NCBI GenBank assembly: GCA_013398175.1
Contig: VZRZ01006168.1
Span: 671,666-735,665 of the forward strand
DNA: 64,000 nucleotides
Direction: 5' to 3'
From: Climacteris rufus
Lineage: Eukaryota; Chordata; Aves; Passeriformes; Climacteridae
This document shows positions 1 to 13,501 of this stretch, in pieces. A model generated the notes under the pieces. That model did not search any database. It was given only the letters and a program-made list of their open reading frames with translations, and was not told where the DNA came from. Numbering within the stretch: the stretch's first letter is position 1; each line of letters starts with the position of its first letter. The translations under genes and the position numbers were made by a program.

Positions 1-3000
1 TTGCAATAAATACACTGACAATGAGTTAAGCAGAGAGTGTAACCTGATGGAAAGAAGAGATTTTCACCCTCCTCTAGGAAAGCCAGATATATAGCTGTCT
101 GACACAGGCAGGTCACAGAGTGACTGTAGCGCAGCAGGAAAGGTTTCACAGAAGGAACAAAGCATCTTTCAATGCTGTGTATGCAAATGAAAGTGTCCAG
201 GCTTAAGATGGGCATGGGTTAGATTCAGGAGAAAATTTCAGTGAGAAAAAATGTGGTTTATTGGCACGTCTAATGATTCAAGGATATTGCAAGTAAAAGG
301 TGAGTATTGGCCAGGTGGAACAGTGGTGAGGTGTTTCTGGAGGTGAGTGATAGCTGGGGGACTGAGAGAGGCAACAGAGAGAGCTGGGTCTACCAGAAAC
401 TAACCTCTGCCTCTCATCCTAAAATGTTAGGACATTTTTAATTCTGTATGAGAAGGCATGGCAGAATACAGCATATTGATGTCCTTTCTCTTCAAAATTA
501 TTATCACTCAAGCTTTTCACATTGCACTTATCCTTCTGCTTCCTCATGTCAGTTACTGCCATTCACATAGTAAGCAAAAGTAGTGAAATATGCAAAGACA
601 GGAATGGGTGCATGAAGAACACACTGCCAACTGAAGACCTAATGGGTTTTTTTGGGAGCCAGCTATTTGCAGTGCACTGTGCATACATTACTGGATGTTT
701 CATTTTTATGACAGATCAATTTCAAACACCTTTTACCAGTCTGACTCATCTGGGCCTCCCAAAGATTGTGTTTGTAAAACTCATTTTAACACATTATATA
801 AATACCGGAGTGGATTGTCTCTAGCCAAGTTGTTCCAACAGATTTTTTGAGATCTAGGTACATTTATAGAGAACAAACTAATGCTTATAGCGTAGCAAGG
901 AGTGAAAAATGACAGCATTATGCATTCACACTAGTGTTGAATTTTATCTCTAGCATCTAGACTTAATTAGATATTCCTTGGCATGTAATTTGACAGAAAA
1001 ATATTCTGGTGCTACTACAGGAAGAAAGGAAAAAAAAAAGTGTTCATAAGGAATTGGAATACAGTTAATCAAGAATATTCTTTCTTTCTGTGAAACATGG
1101 AAAAAAACAAAAGGAAGTACTAGCTGTGACGACACACAAATCTTGAGAAAGTGGAATATTATAAACACTCATTCCAGCTAGGATTAAAAAAGAATGACAG
1201 CAACAAACCTTGAGAGAAGATATAATATTGTCAAAGGAAAACAGAGGTCACAATTTCAACATGGAAATCGTCGGTTACAGACTGACAAACAGGAAAGACA
1301 GTTCAAAATTGCTTAAATTTCAAAGAGACATACCACAGACCAATTTGGTATTTTTTCTTTACTCACAGAGTAAAACGGAAAATATTACCTTATAGTCACA
1401 GACATAATCTACTTTTTAAGTAGGATGAGAAATGTGTGTTTGTAGAATGAAGTATTATAGGAAAAGCTCATGGGCTGTTGCAGTTTGATTGATTTCATTC
1501 AAGTTCCTACCCCTTCAGTCTGCATTCCTCCCCTTTCACAGTCAAAAAGATCTTGTACAGGACCATTCTATATACCTGCTTTTTCCAATGTGCATTTTCA
1601 GAGTCCTATAATTAACTTGCTGTTTGAAAATTTACTGCAATTTGAGAGCTAAAAATTAACTCAGTATGAAAAAATAATGGTTTTTTCCCATCAAAAATCA
1701 TTCCCAGAACACCTCTGTTTTTGCACTTTTTTATTCATATTTCACTTGTCTTTTCCAATAGCATTAGGAGTAGCTAGCTATTATCAACAGCTCCTATATA
1801 AAGGAGGCCACTATATAAAAGCAAAGAGCCTTTGAGAGATAGTATAGATTTGGTAATATTGTCCATAAACATTAACTCCCTTATAATTCTACTATTCTGT
1901 TAGTCAGGGTCACTGTCGGAAATTTTCTTCATTTTATGCTCCAGCCTATCCTGAAAGGTCTATCATTGTGAATGCATTTCTGTTCCTTTAGTGTCTACTA
2001 AAACCACAGGACAATCTTAATCCCCTTGTTAGTCCTGTTAAGACAAAAGCGTCAGAACCAAGCTGGTAAACCATCTTATCACAAGACGGCACTTAGCAAG
2101 TTCAGTTATATTCTTGAATGGCTCTGAAGGAGATCTAGAAGTCACTTCTACATAATCACACTGACTTGCTTAAAATCACCATCTCTACATATTTTCACAC
2201 TGCAGTAAGCAAGGAGTGTTTACCTTTTCAAGCAGCATGGACGATGCCAGAGGGAAAAAGAGAGTAAGTAGGTGGCAAGTAGGAAGATGGGTCATGCGTG
2301 GTATTTCCGAGGCCAGGAGCCTCATCAGGCTTAGCAGCATAGGCAAGGATTAGATGATCTGCCCAAGAAGGGGAAAATGAGACCTTGTGTTGACTTGATG
2401 AGAGGATCTTCCTGCTTCTGAAGGAAGTGACTGTGAGAACAGGTGAAGAGACAAGCAATGGCTGTGGGCATTGCCCAAAGCTGCGATGTGGTGGCACTGG
2501 GGCTGCAAGTTTGCTCTGTCACAGGGTGGTTCCTTCCCTTCCCTACCCATCAGGAGCAATCTGGCAGTACGAGCCCTCTTCCAAGGAGGTAATATCTGTG
2601 CATGGATGTGTATGCCAGGCACTGAGATGGAGTGCTCCTTTGTCTTGTTAAATAGTCCTTTCTCAATACCCTCATCCTGTACAGAAAATTGTAGGGTTTT
2701 TTCTCTGACTGTACCCTTCTTGTATCTTTTCACTGTATTCAAAGCTGTCTTGATGGTAGTAGTGTAGCTACTCATATCATTCCTTTCTGCAGGCAAAATA
2801 CCCTCTCTTTTTTATCAGACACTATTCTTGCCTGTGCTGTGCAAGATTTCCATCACTGCATTATTAAATTCCAGTGATTTTCTGGCTAAATTTTAATCTG
2901 TGCTTATAAGAATGCAAATTCTTATTACACACTGATCACAGAACTTGGTAACACACACTGTTACAGTGAATTAAGTATCAGAGTGGTATGCAATTATATT

Positions 3001-4084
3001 TGAGACATTGGACTGGAAAACATGCAAATTCATTACTGTCAATGTTCTGCATTTGCACCACCTATTCCACCTTAGTTTAATCATAAAGTGAGTATTACTG
3101 GGCCAGAATACTTTGCATTTTTTAACGGATATTTAAAAGTGTGCCCTGTCTATTTTACTTTGCATACTGCAGTTATTTTGTATTTTTTATTTTGATTTTT
3201 ACATATATGTAGTATGATTTTGTAGTATGATTTTGTACTTTAGTGAATTCAAGAGAACACTACAAATAGGGACATTCAGAGGCATTTCTTTCTCCTGCAT
3301 AAGTAAATTCTAGCCATGGGCCAGATATTGGGAAATTCTTTCTTCCATTTTCTTCCATTCATATTCCATTGCTTTTGAACAGAGAAATATTATAGTGACT
3401 GAAAGAATATTCATAGTGTTAGAGAATTGATCTATTTGGTAGGAATTCCTTAACATCAAGAATGAAGTGAGCAGTATGGACATTCCATAGATATTCGGAG
3501 ATCAGGCCATTTGGATAGCCTGAATTCCTTGAAAGGCTCAGGTGTTAAATTTATTTCTTCTAGGGCTTTCCTAGTGTTGGTTGCCATGTTCACATCTTGA
3601 TAAAGGACTAAACTGTAGGTTCTATCAAGCTGTTGTGTCAGCTGAAAGAAGACTTTGCTGGTTCAAGTTATAATAAGACAAACTACCAAAAAGAAAAGTT
3701 CATTTGAGAGAAGTCAGAAAGCAGAATATTCTTGTCATTAATAAACAAAGGGCATAAAGATCATAACATCTGTTAGAAATGCTATAGGCCCAGTGGGGCA
3801 GCTCTGCTAATTGACTTGTTGATGTGGGGACCCAGATCCCCAGACCTCTGCACCATGTGCTTCATTGAGAATCTCACTGAAAGTACTTCTCCCTCCTTCA
3901 AGCAGACTGGACTTTAACAGCAAATCATAGGATGAGGATTAAAAACAACAACACAGTACTGTAAAAGACAATTATTGAAACAGAGTATGCTTTCAGTAGC
4001 ATAATAATAATAGACCAAAGAAATCGGGATTCCAACAAGCTGCAGTTCCAGCTGCAGGTTGGGCTCTGGGTGGGGGAGCCTGTG
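1..4084. other. Non-genic AT-rich DNA
   Basis: No exon, RNA gene or transposable element was recognised here. Open reading frames on both strands are short, overlap each other and resemble no family I know; the longest is 148 codons on the minus strand at 2350-2796. A 13-bp direct tandem duplication (GTAGTATGATTTT twice) lies near 3209-3236. Old, highly diverged repeats could be present but are not visible by eye. Confidence 0.6.
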
Positions 4085-4400
4085 AAATGCCAACCCTTTG
4101 CATGACAAAGGTTCCCCTAGCACGGGGACCTGTGGCCCAGCCAGGTGACCAGACATTCAGAGACATGGCAGGAGCCAAGACTCCAGACTTGCCCTTAGGT
4201 TGTGAGGGTAAAAAAGCCCAGGGTTTGATTTGTTCGGGGATCCCTCCTTGGACCCAGCTCGAGCTGTTATTTTGTTATTGTACCAGAACTAAATTCAGGG
4301 ATCTGGATATCTGAGACTCTGCTCTAGGAAACCTGGGTTTGAGCCGGTTAAGAAGGCTCGATGTGACTGAGAGGGTGGCGGGTGGAGCTGCAAAGGGGCT
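4085..4400 (+). mobile_element. Probable ERV LTR remnant (R-U5-like part)
   Basis: This stretch is GC-richer than its flanks. It has the order typical of an LTR: a G/C-rich block, then a GTTTGATTTGTTCGGGGATC-like segment, a T-rich run (GAGCTGTTATTTTGTTATTG) and an AACTAAATT that could be a decayed AATAAA, followed by GGGTTTGAGCCGG. That order resembles R-U5 regions of avian class II ERV LTRs as I remember them. No clear TG...CA termini or target-site duplication was found, so the boundaries are approximate and the assignment is inference. Confidence 0.4.
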
Positions 4401-4487
4401 GCAGTCCCAGCTCAGGGGGTGCATGTGAGACTGCCAGAGTCAGTCTGCTGAATGGTCAGACAGGGAATTCTCCTTAACACAAATAGA

Positions 4488-4553
4488 GATGTGGAGGTTG
4501 GAACCAGGTTGTCTTTAAGGTCCCTTTCAACCCAAACTCTGATTCTATGACTG
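4488..4553 (+). mobile_element. CR1 LINE, 3' terminal fragment
   Basis: The stretch reads GGTTGGAACCAGG, then a region matching 'AAGGTCCCTTTCAACCCAAAC', and ends in GATTCTATGA. This is the diagnostic end of the CR1 3' UTR followed by one copy of its ATTCTATG tail. Only about 65 bp of the element is present, as is common for strongly 5'-truncated CR1 insertions. It follows directly on the probable LTR remnant. Confidence 0.8.
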
Positions 4554-5683
4554 ACCTTACTCAAAGGCTAGCCTTGCTGAAACTAAACTGAAATTATTAG
4601 CAGAGCAACTTCTTCCCTGGGTAGTAATTTCAGAGGGTTCTGATGTCTTATGAAGTGCTTCATAACCAGAAGGCAAGAGCAGGGATTTACATCTCCTGGC
4701 AGAAGAAGTCAATGTACCGAATACTGAAGAGGCAGAGAGTATGCTTTCCAGCCATAATTGTGATGCTGGGTTTAGAGCAGTTCCTTCAAATTCTCTGCAT
4801 TTCACTTTCGCTGTTCCTAAAGGGATAATACTTAGTAAATGTTCTGTTCTGTTTCTTTCCATTTCAAGCACTACTTGATTTACAGGTTGAGAATGCTTCA
4901 GATTAATAAAGATAGCAGGGGAGTCTACCCTTGACTCTTCAGAATGTATTTGAGAGTGCAGAATTTGATAGTGGAGATGTTGTTATTTAGACAGAGTGTG
5001 CATTACTTCAGCTGCAGAGAAATGTACCCAGTTAATTACAAATTTCTGCCCTGATCTTTGAAACAAAAGACATTAATATATTTTGAATTAAATGAAACAT
5101 TGCATTTTATAGATTTTACAATATTGTGAAAAAGGCTCTTGAATTCCAAGTAAACAAATACTGCAGCATAAACCAAATTAAGATAAAATTTTATTTCACA
5201 GTTCAAAACACTGTATCAAATAACTGCTTCCAAAAAACTTTTGCTTAGATGGAAATATAAAAACAAGAGGATTCGAAAAGAGGAAGATATCAATAAACAA
5301 GGGCACAAATAGATTGTGACAGGTGTGAATTTCTGTGTTGCTGATTGGACTGAAATAAGCCACTGAAGAAAAACACAGTATGAGAGTAAGTAGATATTGC
5401 TCTGCTGCGCTCCCTGAAATCCAAAAGCCATTAAACTTTTTATTGCAGATGCTATCCTCAGTCATAGCCTTATCCAACATTTGGTGTGCAGTAAACTACA
5501 GAAAATAACTTCAGGGACCTATTAATGAAAACATGTTTCAGAAGCTTTTAAATCACAAAACTCTTTCTGTCAGACTCTTTCATGTCAGGAATTTCCTTCA
5601 TATTTTAATTCTGTATTTCACAGTCAGGAATACAGGGTGTAGGAAAAAGAGTCTTGTTGATTTTAGGTGAACGAAACTGAACG
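4554..5683. other. Non-genic AT-rich DNA
   Basis: Nothing is recognised between the CR1 tip and the GAATA microsatellite. The last dozen bases (around 5671-5683, ACGAAACTGAACG) look like degenerate pentamers at the edge of the array. Confidence 0.6.
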
Positions 5684-6293
5684 GAATAGAATAGAATAGA
5701 ATAGAATAGAATAGAATAGAATAGAATAGAATAGAATAGAATAGAATAGAATAGAATAGAATAGAATAGAATAGAATAGAATAGAATAGAATAGAATAGA
5801 ATAGAATAGAATAGAATAGAATAGAATAGAATAGAATAGAATAGAATAGAATAGAATAGAATAGAATAGAATAGAATAGAATAGAATAGAATAGAATAGA
5901 ATAGAATAGAATAGAATAGAATAGAATAGAATAGAATAGAATAGAATAGAATAGAATAGAATAGAATAGAATAGAATAGAATAGAATAGAATAGAATAGA
6001 ATAGAATAGAATAGAATAGAATAGAATAGAATAGAATAGAATAGAATAGAATAGAATAGAATAGAATAGAATAGAATAGAATAGAATAGAATAGAATAGA
6101 ATAGAATAGAATAGAATAGAATAGAATAGAATAGAATAGAATAGAATAGAATAGAATAGAATAGAATAGAATAGAATAGAATAGAATAGAATAGAATAGA
6201 ATAGAATAGAATAGAATAGAATAGAATAGAATAGAATAGAATAGAATAGAATAGAATAGAATAGAATAGAATAGAATAGAATAGAATAGAATA
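5684..6293 (+). repeat. (GAATA)122 pentanucleotide microsatellite
   Basis: A perfect, uninterrupted run of GAATA units spans 610 bp (about 122 copies) as assembled. On the minus strand it reads TATTC repeated. The plus-strand array ends exactly where an antisense CR1 3' end begins, so on the minus strand it is a direct continuation of the CR1 tail. CR1 elements end in short ATTCTATG-type repeats, so the array most likely expanded from that tail. Because five does not divide by three, the minus strand stays open in frame as a five-residue YSILF repeat. This explains the 241- and 273-codon reading frames over it, which are not genes. The true length may differ from the assembled length. Confidence 0.98.
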
Positions 6294-6515
6294 TTTCACT
6301 TGAAAAGGACTCATAATTATCATCTAGTCCAACTGCTTGACCCATCAGGGCTGGACAAAATTTAAAGCATGTTGTTAAGGGCACTGCCAAAATGATTCTT
6401 GAACCCTGACAGGCTTGGGGCATCAATCATCTCTCTAGGAAGCCTGTTCCTGTGTTTGTCCTCCCTCTCAGTATAGAAATATTTCCTTATGTCCAGATTA
6501 AACCTTCCCTTTGTT
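6294..6515 (-). mobile_element. CR1 LINE, 5'-truncated, 3' end
   Basis: Read on the plus strand this is an antisense CR1 3' UTR: it has 'AAGGACTCATAATTATCATC', TAGTCCAAC, then CAGGGCTGGACA, AGGAAGCCTGTTCC and TATGTCCAGATTAAACC blocks in the order seen in avian CR1. The 3' end abuts the GAATA array and the 5' truncation is near 6515. No coding part is retained. Several mismatches to the remembered consensus indicate a moderately old copy. Confidence 0.85.
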
Positions 6516-8085
6516 GTTGATGATCCTGAAATATTATGGCTGAATTTTTGTCAGGAAATGGCAACTAGTTTATATGGCCTAGTATGAATTTCTGAGATCC
6601 TAGAAACTAATTTTTTATTTAACTGTTGCTGTTAGCAATGCCAAATACATCACAGCATTTCAGAAGGTAAAAGTAAAAAACACTTACTGACATCATTCTG
6701 ATTCAAATGTTATAGCAGTCACATTCCGTAAATTAAAACAACTGAGTGTGAAAATTTGTCTAAAATGTTAATAAATGTTAATAAAGTTGGGTAATGTTTG
6801 CCTGGGGAACAAAAGTATCCTTCAATTACTTTTTGGCTAAAGTGGAGTTTAAAGCTAAACACTCTAAGACTTGTCTTTTAAAATTCATATGAAAAAATGC
6901 CTGACTTTTAGGTGTTTCTGTCTTTTCAAAGAATCCAGAATCCAGAGCTCAATGCCCATATAAAAATCCCTCTTTGGTGCCCTAAGAGTAGGACTGGCTG
7001 TTTGAAATAGCTATTGGCTAGTGCAACAAGCAAGAAGCCACTTAGAGCAAGCTGTGAGGAAACACTGAACACAAAAGTGCGTAGGAAATGTTACCTTTCA
7101 CATGTTAGAGGTTGGGTCAGGGCTTCACAAAAGTATCTTTTTCCCAGGTACAATCCACCCACAATCCTTTCCTTGAAGAAATGTCCACATTCTTTTTATT
7201 TCAAAATGATGCAATAAAGATCATTCATTTCATTTCATAAGGAGGGAATCGCTACATATTTTTACCCATCAGCTTCATTGTTAGCAAGTTCATCCATACT
7301 CTGGAGTTGTTAAATTCAGGTTTTTTTCAACCTAGCATATTTCCCCAAGGAACTACAAGAACAACTGAAAGATTCAATAATCTTGTTACTGAGTAATGTG
7401 CAAAATGTACTTTAAAACTGAGCAGGACAAAGCTTACAAAATCTTATAGCAGTATCACTGTCCAAAACTGATGTGAATGTATGTGTAGTTTCAACACCAC
7501 AACAGGACCAACAAAGACCCAACAATGTACTACCACTGTGCTTTACTTCAGAGCAGAAGGAGAGTCTCATCTGCAACCAGAAGAGATATGTAAGGGAAAT
7601 AAACCCTTCCCAGCAGCATGGAAATTTCTGAAGGATACCATACAGCAAACACAGCAACAGGGCATATCATCTACTAAAAAATGAAGTGCTCCCCTAACCC
7701 TCTTCTTTGTTTCTGCTCAAATAAGTTAAACCTTTAGCAACATTTAGATAGAGAACAAAAAATTCCTCCGGATCAGATGTTACTAATGATGATTCATCCC
7801 AGGGGAGATTTGAAATTTAAATTTTAATTCTGAAAAGTTTCAATCTGGTCACAGAAAGTAAAAAAGAAATAGCTATTCACCCAATCAATCCATGACAGCT
7901 TCCTAAACAGCACATATGCTGAAGGACAGTGCAGCATGAGGCCTTCTCTCACCAAAGCTGCTGCCATGGGGGTTTCTGATGTAACTGGCCATTTGCAAAG
8001 CTGCTGTTCAGGGCACTGCACCATTGCAACAGGCAGCAACGAGGCAGTGAAAGCAACTACCCACATTTGCAGGCTCCTGAAATAT
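6516..8085. other. Non-genic AT-rich DNA
   Basis: No recognisable element. Short reading frames at 7014-7217, 7412-7657 and 7481-7684 overlap on opposite strands and show no motif. Confidence 0.6.
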
Positions 8086-8420
8086 CAGCCTGGCATGGCC
8101 CATCCAGCCAGGAGCCAGGCAACTGAGGCACAAGGACAGCCCCAGCCCTGGGCACCTTCCTGGGAATGGGCACTGGCTGAGGCCAGGCCAGGATGCCAGC
8201 CCACATCAGGGCATGTGGCTGTGGGGTGGCAGGAGCTGTATCTCAGTCTGGCCCAGCCAAGAGCCACAGCAGTGTGTGTCCCTCTGGGCCAGGGGCTGGC
8301 CCTGCCCAAGGCTGCCACACAGCACCTTGAGCCTCTCCCCCCTTCACCAGCTGTGCTTACCTGGCTCTGGGGGCAAAACCCCAGGGGCAGAGGTGTTCTC
8401 AAACCCCTCAACACCTGTCA
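8086..8420. other. GC-rich islet of unknown nature
   Basis: About 335 bp with markedly higher G+C than the flanks, built largely from variants of CCAGG, GCCAGG and CTGGCC, and poor in CpG. Both strands are open over much of it (203 codons plus, 7936-8547; 109 codons minus, 8085-8414). This follows from high GC lowering the stop frequency, and neither product has a recognisable domain. Options are an old GC-rich repeat, a decayed minisatellite or a non-coding exon. It resembles in composition the blocks at 38217-38545 and 44771-45190. Confidence 0.5.
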
Positions 8421-11400
8421 CTGGGTAAAATTCTCAGCTTTTAAAAGAGCTAAGAACACATCTTTTAAAAAGCATATTTCAATATGCTGTGTATATTTCA
8501 TGTTTTTCATGTTTTTCACCTGCAAAGTAGGAGCAGATTTAGTTTAGTGCTAAGGATTTGCAGTAGTACCAGCCTTTCTGAGCCAAGAAAAGAGTTGTCG
8601 GAGCAAAACTGCTAAAAATGAAGCATCGGTCTAGGTTTCTCTGAGTATTAATAAAGTGACAGCCTGGGCTCTCAGAGCACTTTCTCTTGGACTGACTGCT
8701 CCCTCTAGTCTGGTCAGATCCTTCCCACAACTGTGTCTCAGTTACTTTATTCTCCCTTGAGGCTCAACATCATTTTCTTCCCTGACAATGTCTATCTTGC
8801 CTGAACATCCTTGCAGTTACAATTCAGGGTGAAATAAAGTCAAGTGTACTTGAAAAGAAAGATGTAAAAATCACAACTGGCACATTAATGTTGTTGCCAG
8901 AATTGCTAGGCAAGCTTCTGAGCCTGACGTGTGGTAGCACTATGATGCAATAGCCATTGTTCATTCTCTAGCTTGGAATGAACTTGGGATCAGAGATGTG
9001 CCCAAGTAAACAAAACAGTTCCAGAGCCTAGGCACACTCCTACAATTATCTGAAACATTAACACAGACTCTATATCACTTGTGTCAACAGGCACTCTCTC
9101 AAGAGCTCCTGGCACACAGAGTTCCAACAGGCAGTTTAGTTTAGCCACTCATCTGGTGAACACAGCGATGGAATAACCACAGCCTTTCTCACTAGGTTCA
9201 ATGACAGCAGTCTGGCAGTGGCAACACTGTCTGGTACTCTGGGTTATGAAAGGACCTGATATGTAAATCATCATTCAAGATGTTCTACTGCACAGTTATC
9301 TTAAATTTTAAGTATGAGCATCTTTAACATGCTTCACAATTTCTTTTATGAGATAGGTATATAGCAATGAAAGCATTCACACATACCTAGGTCGGGAGTA
9401 TTAAATTCACGCACTAATCCATGCTTCATATTCTTCTGTCATGTCACTCCTGTCTCACACACTGCCATGGGAGGCCTGTGGCTGCTTTCCTGGTCTGGAC
9501 TCCCTAAGTCAGTCATGGCCTGGCATGTGAGGCAGAAAAGAAGCTGCTGCATTGCACATAAAGTGGTCTCTAACCCCATTATGAAGTGCAGGCTGACACA
9601 AAGCAGACTGCATCCTTGAGCTGTGCTCCTGCAAAACAGGATGTCCACCTGTCACATACCTCAGTACAATTGTGCTCCTGCATTTTTTTATTGCATTTCT
9701 TTATTCGATTCCATCGTGGGTTTGTCTGTTTTCTACTGTCTTTTCATTTGCTTCCCTTGTAACTAATACTTGTTCAATCTTTAATAGCTGTACTCCCATT
9801 TGTCTTTTCTCATTCTCTTTCTATTTTACTCTCCCACCTGTGACACCATTCTCAGACCAAGCTTTAGTTCTCCAGACACTCCACTTCTGCTTTTTCTTGT
9901 AAAATTCCTATTGAATAATTCTTACTCTTTCCAAATAGGTACACAAAGCTGTTCTTGGCAGAAATCTAAGCAGACCTCAGACTTCTCAGTCCGTCTTAAT
10001 ATGTCTCATTGAACAGCTGAAAACACCTCTTCCCAACTTCTCATTGTATTTTGTATTATAATACACTTTTCTCTTTGTTCCTTAAAGTCTGCCCAATTCC
10101 AAAATTAAATGTATAAACAATATCACTAACTCTTTACCACAAAGGCATTGTTCTGAGCAGTTCAGGGCTCACTTTTCTCCCAGGGAGGGTAGGTAACTGA
10201 ACACTTTTCATGGAATTCAGTTCCAAAAACACAGATTTCAGTAAAAAATTATTTAGAATAATAGAAAAGTGTAACATCACAGAATAATCTTTGTTGGTGT
10301 CATTTTCTTCATTAACCCCATTAATCTGTTAGCACATCTTTCTAGTTTTTGTTTCATTTCTTTCATCTTTCATGATGAATAAACACCATCTACAAATCAG
10401 AGCACAGGAAATAAGCACAGTTGCTATGTACAGCTGTTTCAAAGCAGAAGAAAAAGATAAAATGCACACTTGAGTACTCCTCAGACAGTGTATCTCTTCC
10501 AGCTTATTTGCTTTGACAGTAACTGTACAAATAATATCTTCTAAGCCTGAGCAAACAAACCTCTTTTAACAGCACAACAGATGATTTTACGAAGTCCAAG
10601 GATCATCTGAGATGTACTAGTGTGTTGTCTGTTTTGCTTTACTACTTTTTAGAATATGTTTGGCAAAGAAAATTAATATACAGATCCAAAAACATATCAC
10701 TAAATATGCTAATCAATTTGTTCACGTCATTGTTTTCAGTCATTTCTCATATAGGGATGACATTTGAAGATTTTAGTTTGAGGAATTTTAAACTCCTTTA
10801 TAGTATTCTTCTGCCTCCATCACAACTTATGTACCCGTAACTGGAAGAGTAAGTCGCATACTTCACTGAAACCATCTGTTACAAAATCATTCTGGGGTAT
10901 ATTTTATAGCAAGTGATGACAAAAGCAAACAACCAGCTGTTTAAAACTCATGACAGACAAGAGAACAAGACAAAAGTCACATTTTTGCTTCATTTTGAAC
11001 CATAAAAGACTGACAAATTTTTAAGGGCACTAAATTTGTCATTGAATAGGGAGGAGATTTAGGAGAATATGTGACAGTTTCTCCTGATAAAAATGTTGAT
11101 AAATGCCTGTGTTCTGAAATCAAGCATGTACTACATCTCTTTAATAATAACAAATAGAGTCTAAGAAAAAGATATTTTCAAGAAATACATTTAAAAGTGC
11201 AAATTGAACAATCTATTCTTGTCCATCCCAAATCCTCCTTATGCAGCTAACTGTAATTTTCTGCCTAAGAGTTTTCCAGAAGAATGTCCTATGGTCTTTA
11301 AAGGAACTCCAATAAAAAGATTGTTGACACCACAATTTTACTATATGTGTCAAGTAAAGAGCAAACTATTGACTACAAATAAACAAATGGAAATAAGAAA

Positions 11401-13501
11401 TAAAATGCCTACTGTATACACTATATTGTATTGCAAGTGCAAGTCCTTGGACTGGAAAAATGGTTATTTAAAAATAATATTGAGTAATGGTAACCTGATC
11501 TTTTAGCCAATAACTGCATCTTCAAGTGCAATCATCTCAGCCTGATGATTTTGACCACAAGCCATTATCAAGAGTAAAATTGGAACATAATGTATTAACT
11601 GATGAATTACAGAAAGGACTTTAAAAAAATGCTGTAAAAAAAGCCACATTCCAGGCTAACACTGAAAATCCTTTTTTTCCCCCACAGAAAATAATCTCTA
11701 AATTCACAAAAGAAATGAAACTTTCACAGCCTATGAATAGAGTTTTCTATTTCTTTTCACAATCTTACAGTTATTCTGTCTGAAGATCATGGAAAACTAA
11801 ATTTAGACTCTGGCAATCCCATCATTTTATAAAACTAGTCAGCTATGACAGCACTAACCATCAATCCCAAAAAACCTAGGCAGCTCAGTGTGATATTGGA
11901 TACCTGCAGTCGATTAAGTGCAACAAGCATCTGTCTTTCAGTGGGTGCTTAGGATAGAAACAAAGGAATTTTTTTCCACAAATTCCTTGCCTGTTTTCAT
12001 TCCTTTGCATGTACATACAGGTGTCCCAAATTTCCCAACATAGTTTTTATTACCAAAGAGTATAATGATTTCAAGTTACAGAAGCTGATCTGGAGCACTG
12101 AAATCTTAAGAAATAAGGTCAATTACTGCTTCACAAGTTCAATTTTTTTTTAATCCCCAAAAAATAATAAATGAAAAATATAAAATTTACCTGAAAGAAA
12201 CATAATTTTTGAGGAGAAATTGCATCATGCAGTTCCTGTCACATTAATGCAAAATAAAATGTGGGAAACTTGTTTGGTACTGTTATCTAGTTTAGAGGAG
12301 ACCTACTGAGACTGTATCTTCTTTTTAAATATCTGGAGAAAAACGTCTATGTGTTGCAGCAGAACTAAAGCATAGATGTCTAATGTACATAAATACAAAT
12401 TAAACTGGACTAAAAGATACACTGCAGAAACAAATATATCTGGTGGATGACTTATCCGATATCTTGATTATTAGAGCAGTTTGGAATCTGTCTGACTTTA
12501 TCTGTAGGCATTAATAACTCCATTTCTGATATTTCACAAGATTTTCAGAATTTAATTACTTTATTTATGCTTACTGGCATGTAAATAGTAGAAAGAACTT
12601 AAGAAAGACACTTCAGTATCATTGCTGACAGGTCCAAGAAAGCAGAGTTCCATGTGAAGGAGTGATTAGTTGGGAATGCAATTTAAAGCTCATCTCCACG
12701 CATACAAAGGGAAGGGTGTGGGAAACCAAACACCCTGCACCATCTACAAGTGTATTTCCCACAAGCTTAGAAGAGGACAGGGGCACAAAGTCGGGGGAGG
12801 GGGGGGCGCAGAGAAACCTGTCCTGCCTTCCCCTGGGACTGTCACAGGAAAGCTTCAGTCCCATGGGCCATCAGGTGCACACATGAGCCAGGGAAAGGTG
12901 CTTTCACACTGTAGGGGATGGCAGGGAAAAGCATTTTGAGTTTGTACAGGACTTGTTATGGGACGTTTCAGGGATGAACCAAAGGTGGAGAAAGAGAGGG
13001 ATCTGGGCAGTTTTGGTATGAGGAAGCAAAGGGATACAGAAAGATAAAAGGGTAAAACAGGCTAGCCCTCATCAACACACTCATCTATGCCCTTCACTAG
13101 ATCATTTTCTTCTAACTGTTCTCCTTAATGAAAGGGCTCTTTCTGCTGGTGCTTGTGTGTGTATAGGACTGAGTGCCAGGGCTGGAGCGAAATCACCCAT
13201 CACAGGGCCTGTGTGTCTGTGGTGCCAGCCACTGGAGCACATCAAGGTGTGTGCACCAGAGTGTGATTACCCGCAAATATCCAGTGTAAGGAAGTGACCT
13301 GGAGAAGCCAGGAGAGTGAGTGTGTCACTCACAGGGAGACAGCAGGAGTTCAGCACAAGCAGGACCAGGGTTTGTCCAGGAAAACTGCTGAGGACGTTGA
13401 AGCTGGGGGAATCTACAGGGACTCATTTGTACATGAGCGTTTACATCTGACAATGAGACAACTGAGAATATCAAGGGTCCAGGCAAACACCTACAAGGCA
13501 G
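8421..13501. other. Non-genic DNA, AT-rich with two G-richer patches
   Basis: Mostly AT-rich and featureless. Around 12780-12815 there is a G-rich run (GGGGGAGGGGGGG) and between about 13140 and 13500 a G/T-rich stretch with many TGTG steps. Neither could be assigned. The second patch ends exactly at the terminus of the LTR at 13502. Confidence 0.55.

Noticed and set aside
2350..2796. 148-codon minus-strand ORF
   Set aside because: No domain or family resemblance, and overlapping frames on both strands are similarly open; it looks like chance.
5598..6426. Minus-strand ORFs of 241 and 273 codons repeating YSILF
   Set aside because: They are direct translations of the GAATA microsatellite, open in several frames because the unit is 5 bp.
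7936..8547. 203-codon plus-strand ORF
   Set aside because: It covers a GC-rich islet with low stop frequency, has equally open antisense frames, no domain, and extends into AT-rich sequence.
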